Notes under the pieces: model-generated | Databases searched by the model: none | Seen by the model: the letters and a program-made list of their open reading frames with translations, nothing else | Told to the model about the DNA's origin: nothing | Source: Psychrobacter sp. UBA3480 | GTDB lineage: Bacteria > Pseudomonadota > Gammaproteobacteria > Pseudomonadales > Moraxellaceae | Length of the DNA: 63,903 nt | Direction of reading: 5' to 3' | NCBI RefSeq assembly: GCF_002377945.1 | Contig: NZ_DFQV01000011.1 | Location: 77,735 to 141,637, forward strand | Part shown: one piece after another, positions 55,736-63,903 of the stretch | Numbering within the stretch: position 1 is the stretch's first letter | Layout: each line of letters opens with the position of its first letter | Translations under genes and position numbers: made by a program

Positions 55736-56866
55736 ATGAGTAATATTACTAAGCTGCCTGCATTTGGCGACATGTTAAATGCTGGAATACAAACTATAAA
55801 AAATTTAAGTACGCGAAATACTATTGGGCGCACTGTATTTTACAGAGAGTTTGAGAAATTAGCGCAAATCGTAAATGATCATAAAGACATCAACTATATG
55901 AGTAACTACGATATACGCCATGAATGTCATGATGGTTCGCCTTGCTACGACGAAATTATTGATTTGATCTTAGTATGCTTATCTGCAATGGGCTTGGTTA
56001 AGGAAGATAAATTTAGTTTGATTCCTAATCTAAATCAGAACTTTGCCAATTTTATTACTTTCGATGAGAAAGTAACGCCTAAAAATATCATACGTTTAGA
56101 CCCTTTCGGTAAAGTTTATTTTTGGCTGGCGGGTAATAATTTTAATCAATATATTGGTGAAGGAATACCAAATGGTGATTATATTGCTAACTTTAAACGC
56201 TTCGATAGCAAATCTTTTGCTGATTTGCAAAAAGTTAATATTGCTGCTTATGGCAAAAATGGTGACGCACTTATTAGTCATTTGATTGACGAAACTAAAC
56301 GTCGAACCTCTATATTTATGAATAATTATGCAGATGCTGCTGTTGGTAATGATTTTGTCAAAGTGACGCCTGATATGATCATGGCTCAGCTTGAAAGCTT
56401 ATCACCTTTGCAGTTTGAGTGGTTTTGTTTGAAATTAATTGAGAGATCCTTAGAGATAGAAAGTCCTGAAAGTAATCTAACATCTCGTCATACAGGGCGG
56501 TCTAACGATAATGGTATTGATGGACTAATTATTCAGGACTTTCCAGATGGTGAGGTGCACAATTATTATATACAGGCCAAGCTATATAGTAATGGCAATA
56601 ATATATCTAATGGCGACTTGAGAAATTTCATAGGTGCATATCCTCCACAAAAAACCAATCATCATGGCATCTTTATTACTACCACTAGCTTTACTAAGCC
56701 TGCTCAAGACTATGCTAATTCGACTGATTCGCACAGTCTTATTCTCATTGATCAGATGAACTTGATCGAGTTAATGATGCAACATAAAGTCGGTTTAAAA
56801 GAGGTGAATGCCAGACCAAAATTATTATTGGACAATGACTTTTTTGAAAGAATTAAGCTATATTAA
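55736..56866 (+). CDS. Mrr-like restriction endonuclease
   Basis: 376 residues. The C-terminal half is an Mrr-cat (PD-(D/E)xK) domain. LSPLQFEWFCLKLIE (about 222-236) is the first helix, NDNGIDGLI carries the catalytic D262, and YYIQAKLYS carries Q280-A-K282. Then HHGIFITTTSFTKPAQDYA is the fold's closing strand and helix. The N-terminal 210 residues have no motif I know and may be the DNA-recognition part. Mrr enzymes cut methylated DNA (type IV) or serve as phage defence. There is no methylase gene beside it, as expected for type IV. Its base composition is AT-rich compared with dnaE. It stands alone and is closed by a terminator. Confidence 0.85.
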   Translation: MSNITKLPAFGDMLNAGIQTIKNLSTRNTIGRTVFYREFEKLAQIVNDHKDINYMSNYDIRHECHDGSPCYDEIIDLILVCLSAMGLVKEDKFSLIPNLNQNFANFITFDEKVTPKNIIRLDPFGKVYFWLAGNNFNQYIGEGIPNGDYIANFKRFDSKSFADLQKVNIAAYGKNGDALISHLIDETKRRTSIFMNNYADAAVGNDFVKVTPDMIMAQLESLSPLQFEWFCLKLIERSLEIESPESNLTSRHTGRSNDNGIDGLIIQDFPDGEVHNYYIQAKLYSNGNNISNGDLRNFIGAYPPQKTNHHGIFITTTSFTKPAQDYANSTDSHSLILIDQMNLIELMMQHKVGLKEVNARPKLLLDNDFFERIKLY

Positions 56867-56896
56867 AGCAGGTCAGTATTTACTTATTTATACAAG

Positions 56897-56933
56897 AAAA
56901 GCTCTATGAGTTATAGCAACACATAGAGCTTTT
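56897..56933. terminator. Bidirectional terminator
   Basis: aaaagctctatg / catagagctttt (12 bp, perfect) around a 13-base loop, between the endonuclease and the convergent gamma-glutamyltransferase gene. Confidence 0.85.
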
Positions 56934-56962
56934 TATAATGACTAGAGACATATATTCATAAC

Positions 56963-58921
56963 TTAGTAACCAACCACCGCTGCATCGACAATACGTGGAT
57001 CAGACGATCCATAAACACCGTTTGGTGTGAGCATGATCGATTGTGTAGATCCCATCGCGGATTTTGGACTGACCGTATGACCCATTGATTCGAGCTTTTT
57101 CACGGTATCTATATTCAGTGCTTTTTCCACTCGAATCTCATCAGGTAGCCATTGATCATGGATACGCGGCGCATGTGTTGCCTCAGCGATATTCATATCA
57201 TGATCGATGACGTTGGAGATAATCTGAGTGACAGTCGTGATGATACGGCTACCACCTGGGCTACCAGTAACGATATAAGGTTTGCTGTCTTTGAATACGA
57301 GTGTCGGACTCATAGAAGACAGTGGACGCTTATTGGCTTCCACAGCATTAGCGTCACCACCAAGTAGACCGTAGCCATTTGGTACGCCCGGTTTGGCAGA
57401 GAAATCATCCATTTCATTGTTGAGCAAAATGCCTGTACCATCCGCAACGAGACCAGTACCATAAGAGAAGTTTAATGTATAAGTATTGGCTATCGCATTG
57501 CCATCTTGATCAACGATAGAGAAATGCGTGGTCTGATCACTCTCGTACGGCAGAGGATTGTTTGCTTTGATAGTAGCTGCTGGCGTGGCTTTATTGGGAT
57601 CAATCAACGTACGCAGTTTATCTGCATAGGCTTGTGAGGTTAAGCCGCTGGCAGGCACATCGATAAAGTCAGCATCTCCCAGATACTCAGCTCGATCTGC
57701 ATACGCCAACTGCATCGCTTCCGCCATTAAATGAATAGTCTGTGCGCTGTTTTGTCCGTAGTCTTTGAGCGGATAGCCTTCTAAGATATTCAATATTTCA
57801 ATAATGTGAATACCACCAGAGGAGGGCGGTGGCATAGAGACAATCTCATAGCCACGATAGTCGCCTTTGACAGGTTCGCGAGCGATGGCTTGATAATTGG
57901 CCAAATCTTGCAGGCTCATGCTACCGCCTGCTTCATTGACTGCTTTAACCAGTTTTTGAGCGGTCTCACCCTTATAAAACCCATCGGTACCCTGTACCGC
58001 AATCCGCTTTAACGAACGCGCAAGCTCAGGCTGTTTTAGACGTTCACCTGGCTGATAAGCGCTGCCATCAGGCTTAAAAAACACTTTTTTGGTACTTGGC
58101 CATTTTTGCAGGCGATCGCTCAACGCCGTGAGTGACTCGGACAAGCCAGCGGTGACTTCTATGCCGTCTTCAGCCAGTGCTATCGCTGGTGCCATAACTT
58201 GCTCACGGCTCATCGTACCATGATCTTCTAGCGCTTTTAGTAGTCCTGCTACTGTTCCTGGCACGCCAACTGCCAAGCCATGATAGCGAGATAAGTCGCT
58301 GACAGCATTGCCTGCTTCATCGAGGTACATATCGCGTGAAGCGCTACTCGGGGCTTTTTCACGGTAATCAAGCGCCACCGTTTTGCCTTGTTTGGCATCA
58401 TAAATCATCATAAAACCGCCACCACCGATATTACCCGCACGCGGCAAGGTTACTGCTAGGGCAAAACCTACTGCAACGCCAGCATCTACTGCATTACCGC
58501 CGTCTTTTAGAATCTGCAGACCAATGTCAGAAGCAAGCGCTTCTTGGGTAGCAACCATGCCGTTCTTTGCCCAAACTGGATGATGAATGGCGTCTTCAGA
58601 ATAGATGGCTTGGTCACTGTTAGTATTGTTAGCATTGTTCGATGTGGTGTTAAGGGTATTGGTCTTCGCTCGCGTGATGCGCTTGGTTTCAGATAGTACC
58701 GTTGGACTATCAGCCATGATGGCCAAGTTTATGGCACTGGTATTGATTGATGTATTGTTGACCGTGGCGTTACTTATTGAGGTCGTTGACTCTACAGCCT
58801 GTGCGGATATAGATAGCAGTAACGTACTGGTAATGAGCACGGCGCTAGATTTGAGTAAGGTATTAATTTTCGGTTTACGCTGCTGAGCGGTTCGATGGTG
58901 GCGAGATAATAACTGTGACAT
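56963..58921 (-). CDS. ggt: Gamma-glutamyltransferase (periplasmic)
   Basis: 652 residues. A long signal peptide region (basic 25-residue start, hydrophobic SSAVLITSTLLLSISAQA) is followed by a Ser/Thr/Asn-rich linker of about 70 residues. The enzyme itself begins near HPVWAKNGMVATQEALAS. The self-cleaving nucleophile Thr is at about residue 464 in DQTTHFSIVD, and the oxyanion/substrate loop is TGSPGGSRII. It hydrolyses or transfers gamma-glutamyl groups, mainly of glutathione, in the periplasm. It is longer than E. coli Ggt (580) because of the linker. Confidence 0.94.
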   Translation of the reverse strand: MSQLLSRHHRTAQQRKPKINTLLKSSAVLITSTLLLSISAQAVESTTSISNATVNNTSINTSAINLAIMADSPTVLSETKRITRAKTNTLNTTSNNANNTNSDQAIYSEDAIHHPVWAKNGMVATQEALASDIGLQILKDGGNAVDAGVAVGFALAVTLPRAGNIGGGGFMMIYDAKQGKTVALDYREKAPSSASRDMYLDEAGNAVSDLSRYHGLAVGVPGTVAGLLKALEDHGTMSREQVMAPAIALAEDGIEVTAGLSESLTALSDRLQKWPSTKKVFFKPDGSAYQPGERLKQPELARSLKRIAVQGTDGFYKGETAQKLVKAVNEAGGSMSLQDLANYQAIAREPVKGDYRGYEIVSMPPPSSGGIHIIEILNILEGYPLKDYGQNSAQTIHLMAEAMQLAYADRAEYLGDADFIDVPASGLTSQAYADKLRTLIDPNKATPAATIKANNPLPYESDQTTHFSIVDQDGNAIANTYTLNFSYGTGLVADGTGILLNNEMDDFSAKPGVPNGYGLLGGDANAVEANKRPLSSMSPTLVFKDSKPYIVTGSPGGSRIITTVTQIISNVIDHDMNIAEATHAPRIHDQWLPDEIRVEKALNIDTVKKLESMGHTVSPKSAMGSTQSIMLTPNGVYGSSDPRIVDAAVVGY

Positions 58922-59260
58922 CGCAAAGTCCTTTTTACGCGAGTGGAAAGCATAGAGCTAGGAAATAGATAAGCCTAAATAGTAACGAAAATATGAAATA
59001 GTAGAAAGTTGTTTATTATCTTTTGTGGTATACGCTTTTATAGCGTTTAGCTGTATCAGCTGTATTTCAAATAAACGAAGCTAATTTTCAAGTAGATGAA
59101 GCTACTGATAAGACAGCTGTTATGCAGAGAAAATTATTTATCAATGAAGAAATTCTTTAAAAATATTCGCTAATATTACTAAATTGTAACGTCTTGTGAT
59201 ATAAATAACGGTACCACTGTACACTCATTATCGACTGTCTATTCATACAAAGAGATTACT
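58922..59260. other. Divergent intergenic region between ggt and the large lipoprotein
   Basis: 339 bases without a gene. It should hold promoters for both directions. TTGTAA near 59185 could be a -35 box of the lipoprotein promoter, but no matching -10 box is clear. Confidence 0.45.
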
Positions 59261-61366
59261 ATGTCATCACACCATATTAATAACCGCAATCGACAGCGCT
59301 ACTCTGAGACTGCGCCTACTTTTTTATCTAGCACTGATCATAAAAACTATAATGGTAAAAATAATAACGGTCCTCTATATCCAACCAGTAAATTGACTTC
59401 TATCGCATTGCTAGTTGGTAGTGCTTCACTTGTACTCGCAGGTTGCCAATCAACTCCAGCCAGCTCAGCTTCCAATCTGTCGTCGAATAGTAGCGCCTCT
59501 AGTACCATGATGGACTTTAGTGTCGCAAACGCCGCGCAGAGCCAACGTCAAGGTCAAGCTTTTACTGCCAGTCAAAACGCTCAGGCCGCGCGTTATGAGC
59601 AGATGTTTGATCAAGAGAAGTATCCAAATACCGAAAACCAAGCCAAATCACACTTGCTTGCAGCCATTCGTCAGCACTTGGCGACCGAGCATGTCGCAGT
59701 CGCCACAGCCAACTATCGCTCAGCACCATTCATTGACCAAGATAGTATCGACGCAGGATCGAGTAGCTTGCTCAGAACGATTATAGAAACCTATGCGTAT
59801 CAGCCTGAGGGTGCATATAGCGAAAGTGATGATGAGCCATATAATGATGACTATAACGATTATGATGACGCAAAAAATTCGATAGAGTCCGACTATTCTA
59901 GTGATTATGATAAGTCTAGAGCAGAAGCTGAAGCAGAGAGAAGAGCCATTGCTGCTATATTGGCTGAAGCAGGGGAGAATGAGCCGACGAGCAATGATGC
60001 CAACAGCGATAACGAGTATGCTTACGATATAGCAGATTATGACAGTAATAATTATAGTAGCGATAATTACAGTAGTGACGACTATGATAATTATGATGAA
60101 TACAGTAGCGGTACTGAAGGTATGCTCTCAGGAATGTCAGGGTTAAGTCCCAAATCAATGGCTGCAAAATATGAAGCCATGCAAATGGCAAAACAGCAAG
60201 CTAAGACAAAGACGGTAAATCGTGGCAGCCTACCAATGTCACCTACAGGCATGATTGGCAATATACTTGATATGTTCCACCGTACTCCTGAGCAAATAGC
60301 TGCATCCAATGCTTATCAGTATGAGCATTTAACATTCAATAGTGTCAGTCAATACCGTCCCAAGCAGCGCCAACTACAAAGCGTCTATAGCTACGACTAC
60401 GCCACACCAACGATTAGATCATCGATACAGATACCATTAGCATTTGATTTTAATAATAGCAGTGTCGTAGTTGATCCATCGGCCATCATGCCGATTGTTG
60501 CACTTGTCAACCCGGAGAATACGCCATTACCATCACAGATGACCTCGCACACGGTGAGTTTTGGTCTGCCTGAAAGAATCACGGCACAGTTGCCACCAGC
60601 GGTGCTCTACGATGCGGTGCTCAATGCGATACAGAGCAGTATGGCTGAGCTGGCGCCTGAGCATTTTAGCGCAGTCGATACCAGTGGTGATGCGTTTGCC
60701 AAAGAAGTCGGTGCGACTCGTGCCGTAAAAGTCTATTTCGGTAGTCAGCAAAGCGGTGAGATGATCGGTAAGACCCTTAAATATGTAACGAAGTCACTGC
60801 AAGAATATGTAGATGCCAATCCAGATAAGTATCCTGATGGTGCCGCACTAAAGATAGCACTTGCTAAAGCGCAATTATACAATAAAGGCTATCAAAGCGC
60901 GGATGTCGGTTCGCTATTGCAGCTTATCGAAGCTATCGGTCCTATCTCGTTTAATCAAATCAACTACTATTATTTAGACAGCTCAGATCGACTGCTGGCC
61001 AAGCAGCAACGTGTCAATATCGGTAGTGATTTTATGGGGTCGACCACAACCATGCTAAACCAAGTACGTTACGATAAAGCCAGCTTCAACCGTCATGCCT
61101 TGACACCACTGCTTGCTGAGTCTTTTGGTCCAAACGCGATGCCTCCTATCGATGGCAATGTATGGATAGCTACGCAGCGCGAGAAAAAAGACAGATTACA
61201 AACGGCTCGCTATGCACGTTACGACTATCAAGATAGCGGTGTCGAAGGTGCTTATAGCAGTAATGAATATGGCACTGATGAGTATGGTAACGATAATGAC
61301 AATGGCGCAGACGCTGTCGATGAGAGCCGAGTTGACGATACTCAAGATGATATGAATGAAAAATAG
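59261..61366 (+). CDS. Large lipoprotein of unknown function, first of a pair
   Basis: 701 residues. A 45-residue hydrophilic N-terminal extension precedes a hydrophobic segment and the lipobox LVLAGC (Cys 62). Residues about 185-300 are a low-complexity Asp/Tyr/Ser/Asn-rich stretch (YNDDYNDYDD, YSSDNYSSDDYDNYDE) broken by an Ala/Glu helix. The C-terminal half looks folded, with IQIPLAFDFNNSSVVVDPSA, FGLPERITAQLPP, KVYFGSQQSGEMIG and an acidic end. I do not recognise a family. It shares lay-out and short motifs with the next gene, 55 bases downstream, so the pair are probably diverged paralogues in one operon. Confidence 0.7.
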   Translation: MSSHHINNRNRQRYSETAPTFLSSTDHKNYNGKNNNGPLYPTSKLTSIALLVGSASLVLAGCQSTPASSASNLSSNSSASSTMMDFSVANAAQSQRQGQAFTASQNAQAARYEQMFDQEKYPNTENQAKSHLLAAIRQHLATEHVAVATANYRSAPFIDQDSIDAGSSSLLRTIIETYAYQPEGAYSESDDEPYNDDYNDYDDAKNSIESDYSSDYDKSRAEAEAERRAIAAILAEAGENEPTSNDANSDNEYAYDIADYDSNNYSSDNYSSDDYDNYDEYSSGTEGMLSGMSGLSPKSMAAKYEAMQMAKQQAKTKTVNRGSLPMSPTGMIGNILDMFHRTPEQIAASNAYQYEHLTFNSVSQYRPKQRQLQSVYSYDYATPTIRSSIQIPLAFDFNNSSVVVDPSAIMPIVALVNPENTPLPSQMTSHTVSFGLPERITAQLPPAVLYDAVLNAIQSSMAELAPEHFSAVDTSGDAFAKEVGATRAVKVYFGSQQSGEMIGKTLKYVTKSLQEYVDANPDKYPDGAALKIALAKAQLYNKGYQSADVGSLLQLIEAIGPISFNQINYYYLDSSDRLLAKQQRVNIGSDFMGSTTTMLNQVRYDKASFNRHALTPLLAESFGPNAMPPIDGNVWIATQREKKDRLQTARYARYDYQDSGVEGAYSSNEYGTDEYGNDNDNGADAVDESRVDDTQDDMNEK

Positions 61367-61421
61367 AAGTCAAATGACATTATCTCATTGCATTTCCGCT
61401 CATATCTATTAAGGATAAAAA

Positions 61422-63008
61422 ATGAAAACAGTACATCACACCATTGCACAACGTCTGCCATTTAAGACTAAAAACAATCTGCTAATAACCAGCGCATTTT
61501 TGACAGGGGCGCTGTTGTTAACAGGTTGCCAGTCTACCAGTTTGGGCCAGTCCAACACGGTGGCTGTAAAACAAGCACCTAGCATTGCCAAAAAAACATT
61601 AGAAACAGCACTACAAAAACAGCGTCGTCAGTCCTTTAGCTATCATAGTAATCTTGAGATTGGCAATAACCAACAATTTACAGATACTGATACTAGTACG
61701 GAGAAAATGGCGGCATCAGACTATGTAGATGAACACTGCGAAGAGACACATGACCAAGCGTACGCCGCTCTAATCCTGCAAGCCGAACAGCAAAACAAAG
61801 ATATCTTAGCGGTGGATTACGATACTAAGCGTGACAGCATAAGGCAGTCGTATTTTGAGTGCGTAGCTGCCTATCATGCATGGGATGACCATCAATACGA
61901 TAGTGATGTAAAAGTAGCACCAGATTATCAAGCGCTATTTGATAATTATGAAGATAAACAAAGACCGTTAGATAGGAAGAAAGCACAGTTATTAGATGAG
62001 TATCTACTAAAGCCGCTTTCTATCGACTCTCAAGGGATCTATCAACCGATGGCAGGCAAGGCTACGATGCTCGCTAGTGCACAGTATCAAGCACGTAATC
62101 ATCACAGCAGTATCAACCAGCCTATTTATATGGATTTTAAAAACGGTGATATTTACCTATGGGCAGATAATTTTGCGATTTTAAATTCAGAATTGTTAGA
62201 CGATAAACTCGGTACAAAATGGCAAAACAAGTGGTTAAAAATAGCCATTGATGATGGTACATTGCCTAAAGGATTTGGTGGTGAAGTCATTAAAAGCCAC
62301 TTTGCAGCGTTAGATGCGACTTATGATGCGGCTCCTGTCAGCCAGTTTAATTATGTAGCTCCTAACTCACTTGCTTCACTATCTCCAAAACTGCCCGCGC
62401 ACCAGTTATCGGCTATGCTACCAAGCGATCAAATCATTCGCCGAGTACAAAGCTTTGAGGATTATCAAGCGTCGCAACAGAAATATATGCAAATTTTCTA
62501 CGATCGAATCAGTGAAAAATACCCAGAGCTGGTACAAGAACCCGAACCGATGACAGCGTTTGAGTCGATTCAAAATCCAAAGGCATTTACCAGTAAGTCT
62601 ATTGTACAAAAAATACTGGCTATGATAAAAGATCAAATGAATGAGGAAGTCACGACAGGTGAGGTCGTTGCCAATACAGAAGTACAGGAACTGTACGGGT
62701 TTGATAAACGTGGTCAACTCAAATGGGAGCACTTACGTCGTCAGTTAGATAACACTAGCGAAGCGAATAGTAATAAGGGTATGAGGATAGATGTGTTGCA
62801 GCAGTATTCTGCTATTAGCACTAAGAGCTTGGCGTTTCCTAACCTACCAAGCAATGTGCAGATGCCGAACGCTAGCAATAGCATTGATTTACGAGAGTAT
62901 GGTCCTGAGCTGCTGCAATATTACCAAGATGGTAATGGCACGGCAGTAGGTAAAATGGTCTTTAACATGTTGCCGATGGTCAGAGAGCGTTTTGGTTCGG
63001 TTGAGTAA
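61422..63008 (+). CDS. Large lipoprotein of unknown function, second of a pair
   Basis: 528 residues. The signal peptide has a long basic start and ends in the lipobox LLTGCQST (Cys 36). No low-complexity stretch is present. The segment YMDFKNGDIYLWADNFAIL matches in pattern the FDFNNSSVVVDPSAIMPIV of its neighbour. LPAHQLSAMLPSDQIIRRVQ and LYGFDKRGQLKWEHLRRQL also correspond to its neighbour's motifs. The function is unknown; an outer-membrane-anchored periplasmic protein is likely. AAGGATAAAAA precedes the ATG, and a hairpin terminator follows. Confidence 0.72.
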   Translation: MKTVHHTIAQRLPFKTKNNLLITSAFLTGALLLTGCQSTSLGQSNTVAVKQAPSIAKKTLETALQKQRRQSFSYHSNLEIGNNQQFTDTDTSTEKMAASDYVDEHCEETHDQAYAALILQAEQQNKDILAVDYDTKRDSIRQSYFECVAAYHAWDDHQYDSDVKVAPDYQALFDNYEDKQRPLDRKKAQLLDEYLLKPLSIDSQGIYQPMAGKATMLASAQYQARNHHSSINQPIYMDFKNGDIYLWADNFAILNSELLDDKLGTKWQNKWLKIAIDDGTLPKGFGGEVIKSHFAALDATYDAAPVSQFNYVAPNSLASLSPKLPAHQLSAMLPSDQIIRRVQSFEDYQASQQKYMQIFYDRISEKYPELVQEPEPMTAFESIQNPKAFTSKSIVQKILAMIKDQMNEEVTTGEVVANTEVQELYGFDKRGQLKWEHLRRQLDNTSEANSNKGMRIDVLQQYSAISTKSLAFPNLPSNVQMPNASNSIDLREYGPELLQYYQDGNGTAVGKMVFNMLPMVRERFGSVE

Positions 63009-63075
63009 CTGATTAGAGTATTAATAAGTAGATAGAAAGCATTATTAGTTTTTGAACAGGATAATTTTGCATTAA

Positions 63076-63106
63076 AAAAAGCGCACCTATTAAAGGCGCG
63101 CTTTTT
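63076..63106. terminator. Bidirectional terminator
   Basis: aaaaagcgc / gcgcttttt, extended inward by cct/agg past one mismatch, lies between the lipoprotein operon and the convergent Spy-like gene. Confidence 0.8.
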
Positions 63107-63157
63107 CATTTTATACGTATACAGCTGGGTACAATAACACTTTTCCGGAGTGGTTTA

Positions 63158-63673
63158 TTACATACCTTGATGCTGTTTGTCATGGCCTTTACGGTCTTTT
63201 GAGTGCTTGCGACCTTTTTCTTGTCTCTCTGATTTCATTTGTTCCATCTTTGCACGTTGCTCAGCAGTCAATACTTGAGCGATGGCATGTTGGGTTTGTA
63301 CACGTTCGATAAAACGTTGCTTTTCTTTTGCCGCTCGTTGATCAGCCAGACGGTTTAAAGCAGCAGTATTCAAAGTGCTAGCATTGGTCAGTGCTTGTAT
63401 TTGCTGATCCATTTGCGCGCGTTCCGCTTGATGTTCTGCACGGTCAGCAGTGCGATCGCCACGTTTATTTTGCATGATGGCTTTGATTTGCGCTTGCTGT
63501 GTCGCGGTTAAGTCCAGTTTTGACATTGGGCCTCTCATCGCGCCATCTTTGTGGTTCTTTTGCATTTGCGCAGTTGGCGTTGTATCAGTGGTTGCGTTAA
63601 CGCTGGTGCAAGCGGTCACTGTAAATATGCTAGACGCTGCTAATACTGAGCCTAATAGTAATTTTTTCATCAT
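63158..63673 (-). CDS. Spy/CpxP-like lipoprotein
   Basis: 171 residues. The signal peptide ends at TVTAC (lipobox, Cys about 22). The mature part is highly charged and helical, with two LTxxQ-type motifs, LDLTATQQAQIKAIM and VLTAEQRAKMEQM, as in the Spy/CpxP family of periplasmic chaperones and stress sensors. The C-terminus is Lys/His/Arg-rich (KGRKHSKDRKGHDKQHQG) and might bind metals. E. coli Spy and CpxP are soluble; lipid attachment differs. AAGGATATT precedes the ATG. Confidence 0.82.
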   Translation of the reverse strand: MMKKLLLGSVLAASSIFTVTACTSVNATTDTTPTAQMQKNHKDGAMRGPMSKLDLTATQQAQIKAIMQNKRGDRTADRAEHQAERAQMDQQIQALTNASTLNTAALNRLADQRAAKEKQRFIERVQTQHAIAQVLTAEQRAKMEQMKSERQEKGRKHSKDRKGHDKQHQGM

Positions 63674-63903
63674 AATATCCTTGATTACATTAAGTTTGAT
63701 TTAATAAACACTAAATTTTTATCTCGCAAGTACCATCTGTTGAACGTTATCGCTCGTTATGGTCAGCCATCTTAGAAATGCAATACTTGCTGTTGATAGG
63801 AGTATATTACGACAGTTAAAGGTTACGAACATTTATGAAGTATTAAGAAAGGTAACGTTTCTGGTGAATTGGCAAGTGCTTGCCTGATAATATGGTTAAC
63901 TAC
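63674..63903. other. Right end of window, upstream of the Spy-like gene
   Basis: 230 bases without a gene. It probably holds the promoter of the Spy-like gene. Nothing else is recognisable before the window ends. Confidence 0.5.

Overview
The window looks like about 64 kb of chromosome from a gammaproteobacterium of the family Moraxellaceae, most likely Psychrobacter. The reasons are the moderate base composition, a fused prephenate dehydrogenase/EPSP synthase gene preceded by pheA and hisC, tandem FadD-type ligases, and the general style of the lipoproteins and surface-polysaccharide genes. This assignment is by recognition, not by a search. I see no rRNA, tRNA, CRISPR array, intact insertion sequence or prophage.

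Layout. (1) 63-12081 is a surface-glycan island, mostly on the minus strand. It holds a YrbL-like kinase-fold protein, a Caps_synth-type transferase, a GT6 (ABO/alpha-Gal type) transferase, two GT25 transferases, a UDP-glucuronate 4-epimerase-like enzyme, UDP-glucose dehydrogenase, a Stealth-type sugar-phosphate transferase, a GT4 transferase, a WaaZ-like protein, a further DxD transferase and an LpxL-type lipid A acyltransferase. No Wzx flippase, Wzy polymerase or capsule exporter is present, so the island reads as lipooligosaccharide or core decoration. (2) 12149-20125 holds aspS, a SohB-type peptidase without its usual membrane anchor, and then an ACAD11-like acyl-CoA dehydrogenase, an APH-fold kinase, a histidine phosphatase and an SDR. 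These meet, tail to tail, two near-identical long-chain acyl-CoA ligases (20206-24257). The set resembles the phosphorylation-based 4-hydroxyacyl-CoA route (LvaA/C/D/E; ACAD10/11) and is the best candidate for a hidden system. (3) 24718-40368 is mostly housekeeping: FetB-FetA-thioesterase operon, xthA, argJ, a DUF4377-like lipoprotein, L-serine dehydratase, an NCS2 uracil permease, an EamA transporter, a secreted WG-repeat protein, a hydrolase, rubredoxin (54 aa), apt, a small exported protein and transaldolase. (4) 40844-45736 is the aromatic block pheA-hisC-tyrA.aroA, followed by rarD, folB, folK and two small orphan exported or membrane proteins. (5) 49244-63673 holds cysE, trmJ, an orphan HPt protein, dnaE, an Mrr-like endonuclease, gamma-glutamyltransferase, two large tandem lipoproteins of unknown function, and a Spy/CpxP-like lipoprotein.

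Many convergent gene pairs are separated by strong hairpins that can serve as terminators in both directions. Several starts were moved inward from TTG or GTG to an ATG with a good ribosome binding site; each case is stated in its entry.
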